DNA of 20,274 bases from contig DFEG01000019.1 in the NCBI GenBank assembly GCA_002369075.1, forward strand, positions 13,874 to 34,147, read 5' to 3'. This DNA comes from Bacteroidales bacterium UBA3808 (GTDB lineage: Bacteria; Bacteroidota; Bacteroidia; Bacteroidales; Paludibacteraceae). Below are positions 1-8,009 of the stretch, one piece after another. Each line of letters starts with the position of its first letter. Position 1 is the first letter of the stretch. The position numbers and the translations under genes were made by a program. The notes under the pieces were generated by a model. The model searched no databases. It was not told the origin of the DNA and was given only the letters and a program-made list of their open reading frames with translations.

Positions 1-480
1 ATACTCGCTCGTCAGCGTCAGACCGCTTACGACAGACTCGTTGTCAGCGTTCTTCCAGCCTTCGTAAGAAGCGGTGAACGCAGGATGCTCATCGCCGTAG
101 ATGACGGACTTGTCATCGGCGGTAATCATCAGCGCAGCCTTGTTGACGGTCAGTGTGCCGTTGGTGTAAGAGATAGCGTAGTTCTGTGCCGTTGCGTTAG
201 CGGGAACGATGTCGTATTCGCCTACGTTGGAGGTCAGCGCATACTCGCTCGTCAGCGTCAGGCCGCTGACAACAGTCTCGTTGTCCTCATTCTTCCAGCC
301 CTCGTAAGAAGCGGTGAACGCAGGAGCTTCGTCGCCGTAGATGACGGACTTGTCATCGGCGGTGATGGTCAGCGCCGCCTTGCTTACCGTTACCTTGCCG
401 TTGACGAAGGTAATCGCGTAGTTCGGGTTGCTGACACCGCTCGGAACGATGGTGTAGTCGCCTACATTGGAAGTCTGGGC
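1..480 (-). repeat. 240-bp tandem coding repeat (MBG/Ig-like domain, 80 aa per unit)
   Basis: Bases 1-240 and 241-480 line up without gaps at roughly 80% identity. Each encodes an 80-residue unit with the signature ALxITADDKSVIYGD, a tail such as SNVGEYDIVP, and NGTLTVNKA. The block at 481-720 starts in the same phase (atactcgc) but is more diverged. The period is a multiple of three, so copy-number change would keep frame. The array may continue past the left edge. Confidence 0.9.
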
Positions 481-3400
481 ATACTCGCATGCATAAGCGA
501 TGGAGCCGGTGAGCACACTCTCGTTCTCCTCGCCCTGCCAGCCGGCATACGTTACAGTATAAGCCGGTACGGCGTCGCCGTAGATAACCTCTTTGTTGTC
601 CGCGGTAGCGGTCAGAGCTGCCTTGGCGATGGTCACTACTATCGCATCCGCAGACTCGTAGTCGTTATGGTTGTGGTCACCGACAACGCGGTAATAAACG
701 CCGTAGGTGCCGGCATCCTTAGCCTGCGGCAGAGCGGTATTCCAACTCTCCTCGTCATTCGGGGTGAAGGTGTACTCGAACGTACCGTGCCCGGTTGTAC
801 CGGCTGCCACCAGTGTCTGTGCGCCACCGTTATAGGTGAGCGTGTTCGCCACCGGATCCGTGAAGGCAGGATCGGCTTTGAGAACGCTGAGCGTACCCTT
901 GACATAGGTGATGTCGTAGTTAGCCGAAGTCTGTCCGGACGGGGTGATGTCATACGAAGCTACGTTGCTGCCGGCGGTATAGTCGCACGCGTATGCCAGT
1001 TCGCCTGTCAGCACGTCAGCAGGCAGGTCGCTGCCCTTCAGACCGTAGTAGGATACGCTGAAGCCCGGAGCGGCAAAGCCGTAAACAACTTCTTTGTTCT
1101 CCGCGGTGATGGTCAGCGGAGCCTTGGCGATGGATACCGCAATCGGTTCCGCAGCGATGTAGTCGTTGTGGTTGGCGTCACCCTGTACCTTGTAATATAC
1201 AGTATAGGTAGCGGCATTCAAAACCTCCGGCAGGGTGTCCACCCAGTTCGTGTTGTCGAGGCTGTAGAGGAACGTACCGTCCGCGCACTCGCCTGCGGTA
1301 ACCAGTGTCTGCTTCTCGCTGGTATAAACGAGTTCCTCCACTGCCTTCGGCGCAGTGAAAATGGCATCCGCCTTGTTGACGGTCAGTTTGCCGTTGACGA
1401 AGGTAATCTCATAGTTGTCTGCACTCACGCCGCTTGGGATGATGGCATATTCGCCGGCATTGGAGGTCGGCTCATATTCGCATGACAGAGTGAGCGTGCC
1501 GGTGAGCACCGTCTCGTTCTCCCCGCCTACCCAACCGGCATACGTAACCGTATAAGCCGGAACGGCGTCGCCGTAGGTGACCGTCTTGCTGTCCGCAGTA
1601 GCGGTCAGGGCTGCCTTGGCGATGGTGACCTCGACAGAAGTAGCCGCTACATCGCTGTGGAAATCATCACCCGTGAGGCGGTAATATACGGTGTACGTGC
1701 CGGCGTTCAGACCGGTAGGCAGTTCGGTGCTCCAGTTCGTGCCGTCCGGGCTGTATTCGATTAGACCGTGCTCGGTTGCACCGGCTGTGATGAGAGTCTG
1801 GGTAGCCGCGTTGTACACGAGTGTGTCGTACGCCGCAGGAGCAGTATAGACGGCATCCGCTTTCAGGATCTGCGCATTGACCGTAGCCGGACCGAAGGCT
1901 TTGTGTGTCTCACTCTCCAGCACCTTGTAATATACTGTGTATGTGCCGATGGCGAGCCCCGTTGGGATGTTCTCACTGTAGGTCTCATTGTTGAGCGAAT
2001 AGAGGACCGTGCAGGTCTCTACATCGTCACCTGTAGTAGCGGTAGCCACGCCGGCGGTGATGAGTGCTTGCGCCGTGCCGGTGTATTTGAGGTTCTCGAT
2101 AGCCGCCGGAGCCGGATTGAAGGACGGCGTCGGACGGTTGTGGAGGTACTCATAGCGTGCCTCGGCAGCAGTCAATATCGCCATATCCTCATCGTCGATG
2201 AGGCTTGCGTTCTCGCCCAACGCATCCACCGCAGCACGGGCTGCGTCGATAGTCTCTTTGCACGCATCGGTGTAAATCACCGAATCCGGGATAGCGTTAA
2301 TCTTATCCAATGCTGCCTGTGCGTCAGCAAGAGCGCTAGAAGCAACTACATTAAATGCGAGGATAGCGCGAATATAGAAGTCGTCGCGATCCTTTTTGTT
2401 TTTATACCATTTCACTATATCAGGACTGAAGTATGGATCCCACGCGTATTCAGTAGGATTGTCTGCCCACTCCGTGGTGGTCCAATAACTCCACTCAACG
2501 AAGCCATTTCCGCCTGCAGCCAAGAGTTTATCCCTCAGTCCTAAGTAATCAGTTACATTACCGCTCGTCTCGCTCGGGGTAAGATCAGCTCCACAACCGA
2601 CGAACATCTGTTGCCATTCAAGGAGGCTGGGCAGTTTCCATGTTCCACCGGTAACAGCCGGCGTATGGGCAGCAGCTGTTGTGATGGCGGTGCTCCAGAT
2701 CTTTGTGTCGCTTTCATCTTCCAATGCGATAGCCAGACCCTTGCTGCCCTCAACGTAAGCTATCATAGCTACCGGAGTCTTGCTTGCAGCCGTTGCCTCA
2801 TCTTTCGTAGCATAGAGGCTTCCATCCGCACAAAGCACTTTACCGATATCTTCGGTGGATACATTCAAACCTGTGCCACCACCGATAGCAGCGAAGGCTG
2901 CTTCTGCGGCTTCGAGTTTGTCATAGTTGGTGACAGCGGCTTTCTCCTCGTCGGAGAGGGCGTTGTATGCCTCGCGCGCGTCCGTTACCTTATTATATTC
3001 AGAGAGTTTCTTGGTTGCGTCAGTCAGCGGCGTAGCCGGCAGAGCATCAATCTGATCCTTAACGGCTTTTACAGCCTGTGCCAGCAGACCGGCATAAGCC
3101 GTCTCAGCATCGGTCAGTTTCTGCAGGTCAGCATCGTCGAGCAGGCTGGCGTTTGCGCCCAGGGCGTCCACTGCCTCACGCGCTGCCTTGATAGCCTCTT
3201 TGCTGTCCGGATAACTTACTTCGCCGATAGCATCAATCAGGCCTTTGGCTGCCTGTGCGTCAGCAAGAGGAGAGGCAGGACCATTAACGGTGAACACGAT
3301 AGAATCAACATACCAGTAGTTAGTAAAGGTACGACCTTCCCAAATCTTAACGGTTGCTGCATCACCTGTCCATGTTGCGGTTTTATTTTCATTGCTGATA

Positions 3401-6400
3401 GCCCAGCCGCTACCCATCCTGTCTACTTCTGTCATGGTAGAAGTAAGCGCGGTAGTGGATTCGATGACTACTTTCGTTATATTGTAGCCATTTTCATTCG
3501 CAAAGGTGAAACCGCCATTCTGACTGTAAAACATGAAATTCATTCTACCTTCCGAATTCTGGGAGAACGAGCTACCGCTACCGGTTGTGACGGTCATCCC
3601 TTCGTATGCAGGACTTGTGCTTCCAGGACTGACATTCGCGATACCGGTGTTCTTGTTCCAAACAATATCCACCGGTTTTGTGCCGCCGCCGATAGCAGCG
3701 AAGGCTGCTTCTGCGTCGGTCAGTTTCTGCAACTCAGCTGTCGGAACCAGTGCTTGCTGTTCTGCGGTCAGTGCGTCATATGCCGCGCGCGCGCCCTGTA
3801 CCTTAGTATATACAGAGAGTTTGACGTCTGCTGCGGTCATCGGGCTCGGGATCTCATTGATCTTAGCAACCACCTTGTCTGCCTCAACTTGATTGAGAGC
3901 AGTCAGGTCTGCCTCAGCAGTCGTCAGTTTCGCTATGGTAGCGTCTTCGAGCAAACCTTTGGCCGCCTCGCCCAGTTTGTTGTATGCCTCGCGGGCGTCA
4001 TTGATTGCCTTCACGCAAGCATCTTCCAATGTGATTTCTGCCGGAATAGCCTCAATCAGGTCTTTCACTACCCGTGCGGAATCCAGCGGAGTAGAGGCTA
4101 CGGGAGCATTGTTGCTGACGAGACGAACAGATAAGCCGTGATTACGATAGCGGTCGTTATCCGGAACCACATTCGAACTCATGAATCCCATGAAATAGGA
4201 TGCTTGATAACTCATGGGGGTACTCGACCAATAGAAGCCGGTGCCTTCGTTGACAGTCATCGTAGTACCGTATCGTCTGCCTGCGGCGGGCATGAATACC
4301 GCGCCTGCGGCTTCCATCGCTTCCCAGTCGCCACCGATGGTATAGACATTGGTAGAGTATCCTTTTGAAACATTTTGCGGTATAAACGCTTTGTCTCCTT
4401 TATTCTTCATTGGGTCGGTAAATGCATCCGGAATGATGATGACACCGATCTTACCACCAACTGTTGCATATCCGTATTTAGATGCGGCATCTGTTCTTGT
4501 TTTAAACAGATATACCCATTCATCCTTGGACAATATGCGCCAGTCGTTATAGCCGCCGATGTTCGCATCGTTGGCTGCAACACCCCAGTCTCCCTTCAGG
4601 GTTTCGGTTTTACCGAGGCCGTAATCGCCGACATTTTCACTATTGCTGACACCGTATTTGGCGACGCCGCTTGTCAAAACAGTACTCGAGTTGGCTACCC
4701 AGCCAAAGAGGTCCACTGTACCAGCGCCGGAAAGCGTACCGTTGCCATTGATGATGATGTTGCCGGAAGCATCTCCTATATACTCATACTGATGCGCGGC
4801 AAATGCCCAGCTCCAATTGGTGCCGTTGTAAGTGGCCTGCAAATTACCATGTGAGAAATAAACCACTTGACCTTCTCCTACCGAGAACGGCTTGGAGAGT
4901 TTCTCGTTCACACCACCGATAGCAGCGAAAGCGGCCTCAAGGTTGGTGAGTTTGGACAAGTTGGTTACGGCTGCTTGTGCCTCTGCAGAGAGGGCGTTGT
5001 AAGCAGCGCGGGCAGCTACCATTAAATCATAAGTAGAGAAATAGGTAGAGAGCTTGACAGCTGTCGGCAGCGCTTCAATTTGCGCAATTACCGGAGCAGC
5101 TGCTGCTGCTGCCAATGCCGCGTAATCCGTCTCAGCCTGAGTCAGCGTAGCGCTATTGGTTACGAGTGCTTTGTCACCGTCGCTCAGGGCATCGAATGCC
5201 GCACGAGCAGCATCGATCTTAGCTTTGCACTCGGCGGTGAGTTCTACTGTACCGATGGCGTTAATCAGCGCCATCACATCAGCCGGTGTCAGTGTGCCCG
5301 GGATAGCAGCGATATTCGGGATATTTTTCCAGCACTCGGCTGCCTTATAAGCGTCAATCGAAGCGTACGGCACGTAGAGCGTGCAGGTGTTCTTGTATCC
5401 GTAGATAGCGAAGCCGTGCAAACTCGTAGGCGACGCGATATAACTGGTAATACTGTTGACTGCTTTACAATCATAGATGGCACCGACTTCTATTGTAGTT
5501 ACAGTGCTTGGTATAGTAATCTCTTGGATGCCATCGCAGTTGTAGAAGGCATTTACACCCAAAGCGGTTACACCCTCGGGGATAGTAACTGTGGTGAAAG
5601 CAGCGTTGTCACAATTCACGAACGCATAAGCACCAATGGTCGTTATGCCCTCCGGGAAGGAAACCGAAGTGATTGCATCCTTGTACACATACCACGGAGC
5701 CGCATTAGGATCCCATGAATAGTTATCCATCGCTCCCGTACCGCTGATGGTCAGCGCGCCGGTAGCGAGATCGAGCTCCCATGTCAGGTCCGTGCCGCAT
5801 GTGCCGGACGGATTAGGCTCGTGAACGGCAATAGAATATACTTTTTCAATACCAGGGCGACTTCCAACACTTGTTATCACAATACCGTCAGAATTAGCCG
5901 TTACCGGATAATTCCTACTGAGCAGTTGGCCTCCTGAGTTGTCTAACAGAACATAATAAGGACCATCGGCAGACACGATGGGATTCCAAGAGGCATCAAT
6001 ATCCGCCCTTGCCAATGTATAAGGTGATCCGTCGGCAAAAAGCTGATAACCACCGCCTATTTCTACTGTACCGGAACTGAGGGTCAGTTTGTCACCTAAA
6101 TGAATGACATCCCCCACATTCAGATTGAGAGCGGACAATTCTGCTGCCGAACCGCCGCCGGGAGCTTCCGTACCGATAAGGCGTAACTCGCAAAGCTGCA
6201 TTACATTAGCGCCCTGATTTGCAAACACTTCAAAGCGGAAATATTTGTACGAACCCGATTGATCCACAAAGAACTTGTAGTCTTTGAAACTTTTATTTTT
6301 CATAGTGACATCATTGGTCACAGTAGCGATCGTGGTCCATGCGTCACCGGCATTGAGTTTCGCTTTGAGGACCCAATTTTTCGGGTTACGTCCGTGCTCA

Positions 6401-7458
6401 TTGCCGGTGTCATTACCGGTAGTCAGGATATAACCGGTCGGATTAAGGGCTGCACTTGCCTCGAAATCTATCCACCAGCAAGCATCACCGGACTCGCCCG
6501 TCGGAACGCTCTTATAACTATTGTCGGCACACCATTTTGTCCAATCAGCGGAAGTGAACTTGTTATCTACCAGATTGGCAGAACCTTCATTGGTAAATCC
6601 GCCTGAACCGGCCGTTGCCGTGAAGCCTGCGAAAATGTCTCCTTCCGGAACCGGCTTTGCAGCAATCGTAGCCTCGATGGTTACGTCATAAGCCGGCATC
6701 TTGAAGCTATATGCACCGGTCTCGGGATTGAGCGTTGCGTCGATTTCATAAATACTACCCAACGAACCTTCTACAACCACATAGGAAGCCGAGAAAGCCG
6801 TGATCTCGTATTCCTCATCCGGAGTAACGGTAATGGTTGCGCCTTCTACAGCAGAAGTTGCACTCAGCGTTACTTTGTCGGCATTGACTGTGCCGTCTTC
6901 CAGCGCTATGGTGTAAGTCGGATCGGGCTCTTCACTGTCACCCACAAAGTAGAACACGATGCTTTTCACGTAATCACCATGGAGATCAGATGCGTCTTTC
7001 AGCAGGTCAACCGTCGAGGCATTGCCTGTCCACGTAGCGGTAGCGTGGTTATCCTCAGATGGTTCCCAAAAAAATGACCAACCACTGCCGAGATTTGCCA
7101 TATCCCATCCGCCGGGACCTCTGAGCGTCATCTCGATCTTTGTGAAGTTCTTGCCGAGGGAGTTGCTGAAGGTAAAGCCGCCGGTTTGGTGCACATTGAA
7201 ACTGATGCCACTTTGGCTTTCATCTCCGTAATTCCACCACTGAGCATCATTCATGTCGCTATTAGCACTCAGCGTGACGCCCTCCTTTGAATAGGATGCG
7301 TAAGTGCCATGAACATCAAAGTCACTACTGATGTTGCTGCTGTTCCAAGTGACTTTTGCGTTCATCATCCCTATGCTTGCCGCGAGGGCGAAGAAGAGGG
7401 CAAAGATTTTTCGTTTTCGTGCCACTAAGGCGCGAGTAAGAGAAAAAAGTCTTTTCAT
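1..7458 (-). CDS. Giant secreted/surface multidomain repeat protein, 3'-partial
   Basis: One open frame runs from ATG at 7458 to the left edge (2486 codons, no stop), so the C-terminus is missing. Residues 1-34 form a basic, then hydrophobic signal peptide (core IFALFFALAASIGM). Next come: a beta domain (~35-166); a linker; a discoidin/F5-8 type C-like domain (~275-430, WWIDFEAS, FRFEVFANQG); BspA-type LRR (~565-708, GITTIGAYAFVNC); helical ~65-residue repeats rich in AARAAYNALS-like motifs (~720-850, 1121-1260, 1392-1530, 1706-1770); FISUMP/DUF1566-like domains (~855-1115, NDWRILSKDEW and GFYWSS; and ~1530-1705); a second copy of the beta domain (~1262-1392); then Ig-like and MBG-type repeats (~1770-2486, TVTYGD / VIYGD). 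The composition fits an exported adhesin or glycan-binding protein; substrate and anchoring cannot be told. A sorting signal would lie beyond the edge. The many plus-strand open frames over it are antisense shadows. Confidence 0.93.
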   Translation of the reverse strand, partial: MKRLFSLTRALVARKRKIFALFFALAASIGMMNAKVTWNSSNISSDFDVHGTYASYSKEGVTLSANSDMNDAQWWNYGDESQSGISFNVHQTGGFTFSNSLGKNFTKIEMTLRGPGGWDMANLGSGWSFFWEPSEDNHATATWTGNASTVDLLKDASDLHGDYVKSIVFYFVGDSEEPDPTYTIALEDGTVNADKVTLSATSAVEGATITVTPDEEYEITAFSASYVVVEGSLGSIYEIDATLNPETGAYSFKMPAYDVTIEATIAAKPVPEGDIFAGFTATAGSGGFTNEGSANLVDNKFTSADWTKWCADNSYKSVPTGESGDACWWIDFEASAALNPTGYILTTGNDTGNEHGRNPKNWVLKAKLNAGDAWTTIATVTNDVTMKNKSFKDYKFFVDQSGSYKYFRFEVFANQGANVMQLCELRLIGTEAPGGGSAAELSALNLNVGDVIHLGDKLTLSSGTVEIGGGYQLFADGSPYTLARADIDASWNPIVSADGPYYVLLDNSGGQLLSRNYPVTANSDGIVITSVGSRPGIEKVYSIAVHEPNPSGTCGTDLTWELDLATGALTISGTGAMDNYSWDPNAAPWYVYKDAITSVSFPEGITTIGAYAFVNCDNAAFTTVTIPEGVTALGVNAFYNCDGIQEITIPSTVTTIEVGAIYDCKAVNSITSYIASPTSLHGFAIYGYKNTCTLYVPYASIDAYKAAECWKNIPNIAAIPGTLTPADVMALINAIGTVELTAECKAKIDAARAAFDALSDGDKALVTNSATLTQAETDYAALAAAAAAPVIAQIEALPTAVKLSTYFSTYDLMVAARAAYNALSAEAQAAVTNLSKLTNLEAAFAAIGGVNEKLSKPFSVGEGQVVYFSHGNLQATYNGTNWSWAFAAHQYEYIGDASGNIIINGNGTLSGAGTVDLFGWVANSSTVLTSGVAKYGVSNSENVGDYGLGKTETLKGDWGVAANDANIGGYNDWRILSKDEWVYLFKTRTDAASKYGYATVGGKIGVIIIPDAFTDPMKNKGDKAFIPQNVSKGYSTNVYTIGGDWEAMEAAGAVFMPAAGRRYGTTMTVNEGTGFYWSSTPMSYQASYFMGFMSSNVVPDNDRYRNHGLSVRLVSNNAPVASTPLDSARVVKDLIEAIPAEITLEDACVKAINDAREAYNKLGEAAKGLLEDATIAKLTTAEADLTALNQVEADKVVAKINEIPSPMTAADVKLSVYTKVQGARAAYDALTAEQQALVPTAELQKLTDAEAAFAAIGGGTKPVDIVWNKNTGIANVSPGSTSPAYEGMTVTTGSGSSFSQNSEGRMNFMFYSQNGGFTFANENGYNITKVVIESTTALTSTMTEVDRMGSGWAISNENKTATWTGDAATVKIWEGRTFTNYWYVDSIVFTVNGPASPLADAQAAKGLIDAIGEVSYPDSKEAIKAAREAVDALGANASLLDDADLQKLTDAETAYAGLLAQAVKAVKDQIDALPATPLTDATKKLSEYNKVTDAREAYNALSDEEKAAVTNYDKLEAAEAAFAAIGGGTGLNVSTEDIGKVLCADGSLYATKDEATAASKTPVAMIAYVEGSKGLAIALEDESDTKIWSTAITTAAAHTPAVTGGTWKLPSLLEWQQMFVGCGADLTPSETSGNVTDYLGLRDKLLAAGGNGFVEWSYWTTTEWADNPTEYAWDPYFSPDIVKWYKNKKDRDDFYIRAILAFNVVASSALADAQAALDKINAIPDSVIYTDACKETIDAARAAVDALGENASLIDDEDMAILTAAEARYEYLHNRPTPSFNPAPAAIENLKYTGTAQALITAGVATATTGDDVETCTVLYSLNNETYSENIPTGLAIGTYTVYYKVLESETHKAFGPATVNAQILKADAVYTAPAAYDTLVYNAATQTLITAGATEHGLIEYSPDGTNWSTELPTGLNAGTYTVYYRLTGDDFHSDVAATSVEVTIAKAALTATADSKTVTYGDAVPAYTVTYAGWVGGENETVLTGTLTLSCEYEPTSNAGEYAIIPSGVSADNYEITFVNGKLTVNKADAIFTAPKAVEELVYTSEKQTLVTAGECADGTFLYSLDNTNWVDTLPEVLNAATYTVYYKVQGDANHNDYIAAEPIAVSIAKAPLTITAENKEVVYGFAAPGFSVSYYGLKGSDLPADVLTGELAYACDYTAGSNVASYDITPSGQTSANYDITYVKGTLSVLKADPAFTDPVANTLTYNGGAQTLVAAGTTGHGTFEYTFTPNDEESWNTALPQAKDAGTYGVYYRVVGDHNHNDYESADAIVVTIAKAALTATADNKEVIYGDAVPAYTVTYAGWQGEENESVLTGSIAYACEYAQTSNVGDYTIVPSGVSNPNYAITFVNGKVTVSKAALTITADDKSVIYGDEAPAFTASYEGWKNEDNETVVSGLTLTSEYALTSNVGEYDIVPANATAQNYAISYTNGTLTVNKAALMITADDKSVIYGDEHPAFTASYEGWKNADNESVVSGLTLTSEY

Positions 7459-7482
7459 TTTTCTTTTGATTTTAGTTAAACA

Positions 7483-7518
7483 TTAATTTATTTACCATTA
7501 ATTAATTTATTTACCATT
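7483..7518. repeat. Two 17-bp direct repeats just upstream of the giant gene start
   Basis: TTAATTTATTTACCATT occurs exactly at 7483-7499 and 7502-7518 (period 19). A further ATTTACCAT lies at 7524-7532. On the coding strand the units sit 25-60 nt before the ATG at 7458, in the position of the ribosome-binding region. Confidence 0.85.
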
Positions 7519-7567
7519 TAGTCATTTACCATGTACCATTTTATTTAGTCAAAAATTATCTACAATT

Positions 7568-7622
7568 ATCCAAAAATTTATTTGTTTAATCTGTGTAATT
7601 TGTGGACAAAATAATTTTCTTT
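7568..7622. repeat. 55-bp direct repeat, copy A
   Basis: This copy matches 7731-7785 at 54 of 55 positions (one t/c difference, at 7600 versus 7763). Each contains TTTAATCTGTGTAAT followed by CTGTGG or TTGTGG and ACAAAATAATTTTC. The pair brackets the phased inverted repeat. Confidence 0.95.
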
Positions 7623-7625
7623 TAG

Positions 7626-7714
7626 GTCAACAATTGAAGACAATTAAAGACAATTTTCGTTTTTTACATAAGATGCATATTTTTTAATTGTTGGTAATTG
7701 TTGATAATTGTTGA
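7626..7714. repeat. Inverted repeat with three 10-bp-phased CAATT boxes per arm
   Basis: The left arm has CAATT at 7631, 7641 and 7651. The right arm has AATTG at 7686, 7696 and 7706. Both are spaced exactly 10 bp. The outermost 10 bp of each arm (GTCAACAATT at 7626-7635, AATTGTTGAC at 7705-7714) pair perfectly. On the minus-strand leader RNA this can fold as a long imperfect hairpin with an AU-rich loop; on DNA the boxes lie on one face of the helix. It could be a leader structure or a phased binding site. Confidence 0.85.
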
Positions 7715-7730
7715 CTACTAAACAAAAATG

Positions 7731-7785
7731 ATCCAAAAATTTATTTGTTTAATCTGTGTAATCTGTGGACAAAATAATTTTCTTT
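7731..7785. repeat. 55-bp direct repeat, copy B
   Basis: Second copy of the element at 7568-7622, offset by 163 bp, 54/55 identical. It lies just downstream of the predicted transcription start of the giant gene. Confidence 0.95.
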
Positions 7786-7805
7786 ACAGATACAATATTT
7801 GAGCG

Positions 7806-7836
7806 CAAAGGTACAAAAAAAAGCGCATACGCGCAA
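7806..7836 (-). promoter_or_regulatory. Promoter of the giant surface gene
   Basis: Read on the minus strand: TTG at 7836-7834, a 20-bp gap, then TACCTTTG at 7813-7806. This matches the Bacteroidota -33/-7 consensus and is spaced exactly like five other promoters in the window. The start point would be near 7799, giving a leader of about 340 nt. Confidence 0.7.
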
Positions 7837-7845
7837 GGCATACAC

Positions 7846-7903
7846 GCAGAAATTTACAAAGTGCAAAGTTTTAGGTGCAGAAATTTACGAATTGCAAAGT
7901 TTT
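7846..7903. repeat. 27-bp element duplicated with a 31-bp period
   Basis: Copies at 7846-7872 and 7877-7903 agree at 25 of 27 positions (GCAGAAATTTAC, then TGCAAAGTTTT). They lie directly upstream of the -33 element of the giant-gene promoter, where an activator or repressor could bind. GTGCAAAGT recurs at 7915-7923. Confidence 0.85.
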
Positions 7904-7927
7904 TTACCCGTCACGTGCAAAGTCCGC

Positions 7928-7963
7928 CAATTTTTCCACACAGACGGTGTCAATTTTTCCACA
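7928..7963. repeat. Two CAATTTTTCCACA direct repeats
   Basis: The 13-mer occurs exactly at 7928-7940 and 7951-7963 (period 23). It lies between the 31-bp-period repeat and the ATPase terminator. Role unknown. Confidence 0.85.
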
Positions 7964-7968
7964 TACAC

Positions 7969-8003
7969 AAAAAAACACCGCCACGCGGTTGAGACGTGGC
8001 GGT
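7969..8003 (-). terminator. Rho-independent terminator of the ATPase gene
   Basis: Inverted repeat ACCGCCACG (7977-7985) and CGTGGCGGT (7995-8003), 9 bp perfect with a 9-nt loop. On the minus strand a run of seven T follows one base after the stem. It begins 7 nt after the ATPase stop codon. Confidence 0.92.
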
Positions 8004-8009
8004 ATAGGA

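Larger units (their letters stand above)
7459..8009. other. Repeat-rich gene-free region upstream of the giant surface gene
   Basis: No credible gene is seen in these 551 bases; the short frames lack family features and are very AT-rich. The region holds, from the gene outward: two 17-bp copies of an AATGGTAAATAAATTAA-type repeat; a 55-bp direct repeat pair that brackets an inverted repeat with 10-bp-phased CAATT boxes; a Bacteroidota-type promoter; a 27-bp duplicated element; two copies of CAATTTTTCCACA; and the terminator of the ATPase gene. Most of it would be transcribed as a leader of about 340 nt. Confidence 0.8.

Noticed and set aside
85..1485. A 466-codon plus-strand open frame, and others up to ~5700, over the giant gene
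   Set aside because: They are antisense to a continuous 2486-codon minus-strand frame with signal peptide and known domains. Their proteins are low-complexity echoes of the repeats.
7601..7963. DnaA-box-like sequences (TTGTCCACA twice, TTTTCCACA twice) in an AT-rich repeat region, suggesting an origin
   Set aside because: All four differ from TTATCCACA, two are part of the 55-bp repeat and two part of the 13-bp repeat, and no dnaA, dnaN or parAB gene is present. A promoter leader explains the location better.
7568..7963. Direct repeats as a possible CRISPR array
   Set aside because: Repeat lengths and periods differ (55/163, 27/31, 13/23 bp), with at most two or three copies each, and no cas genes.
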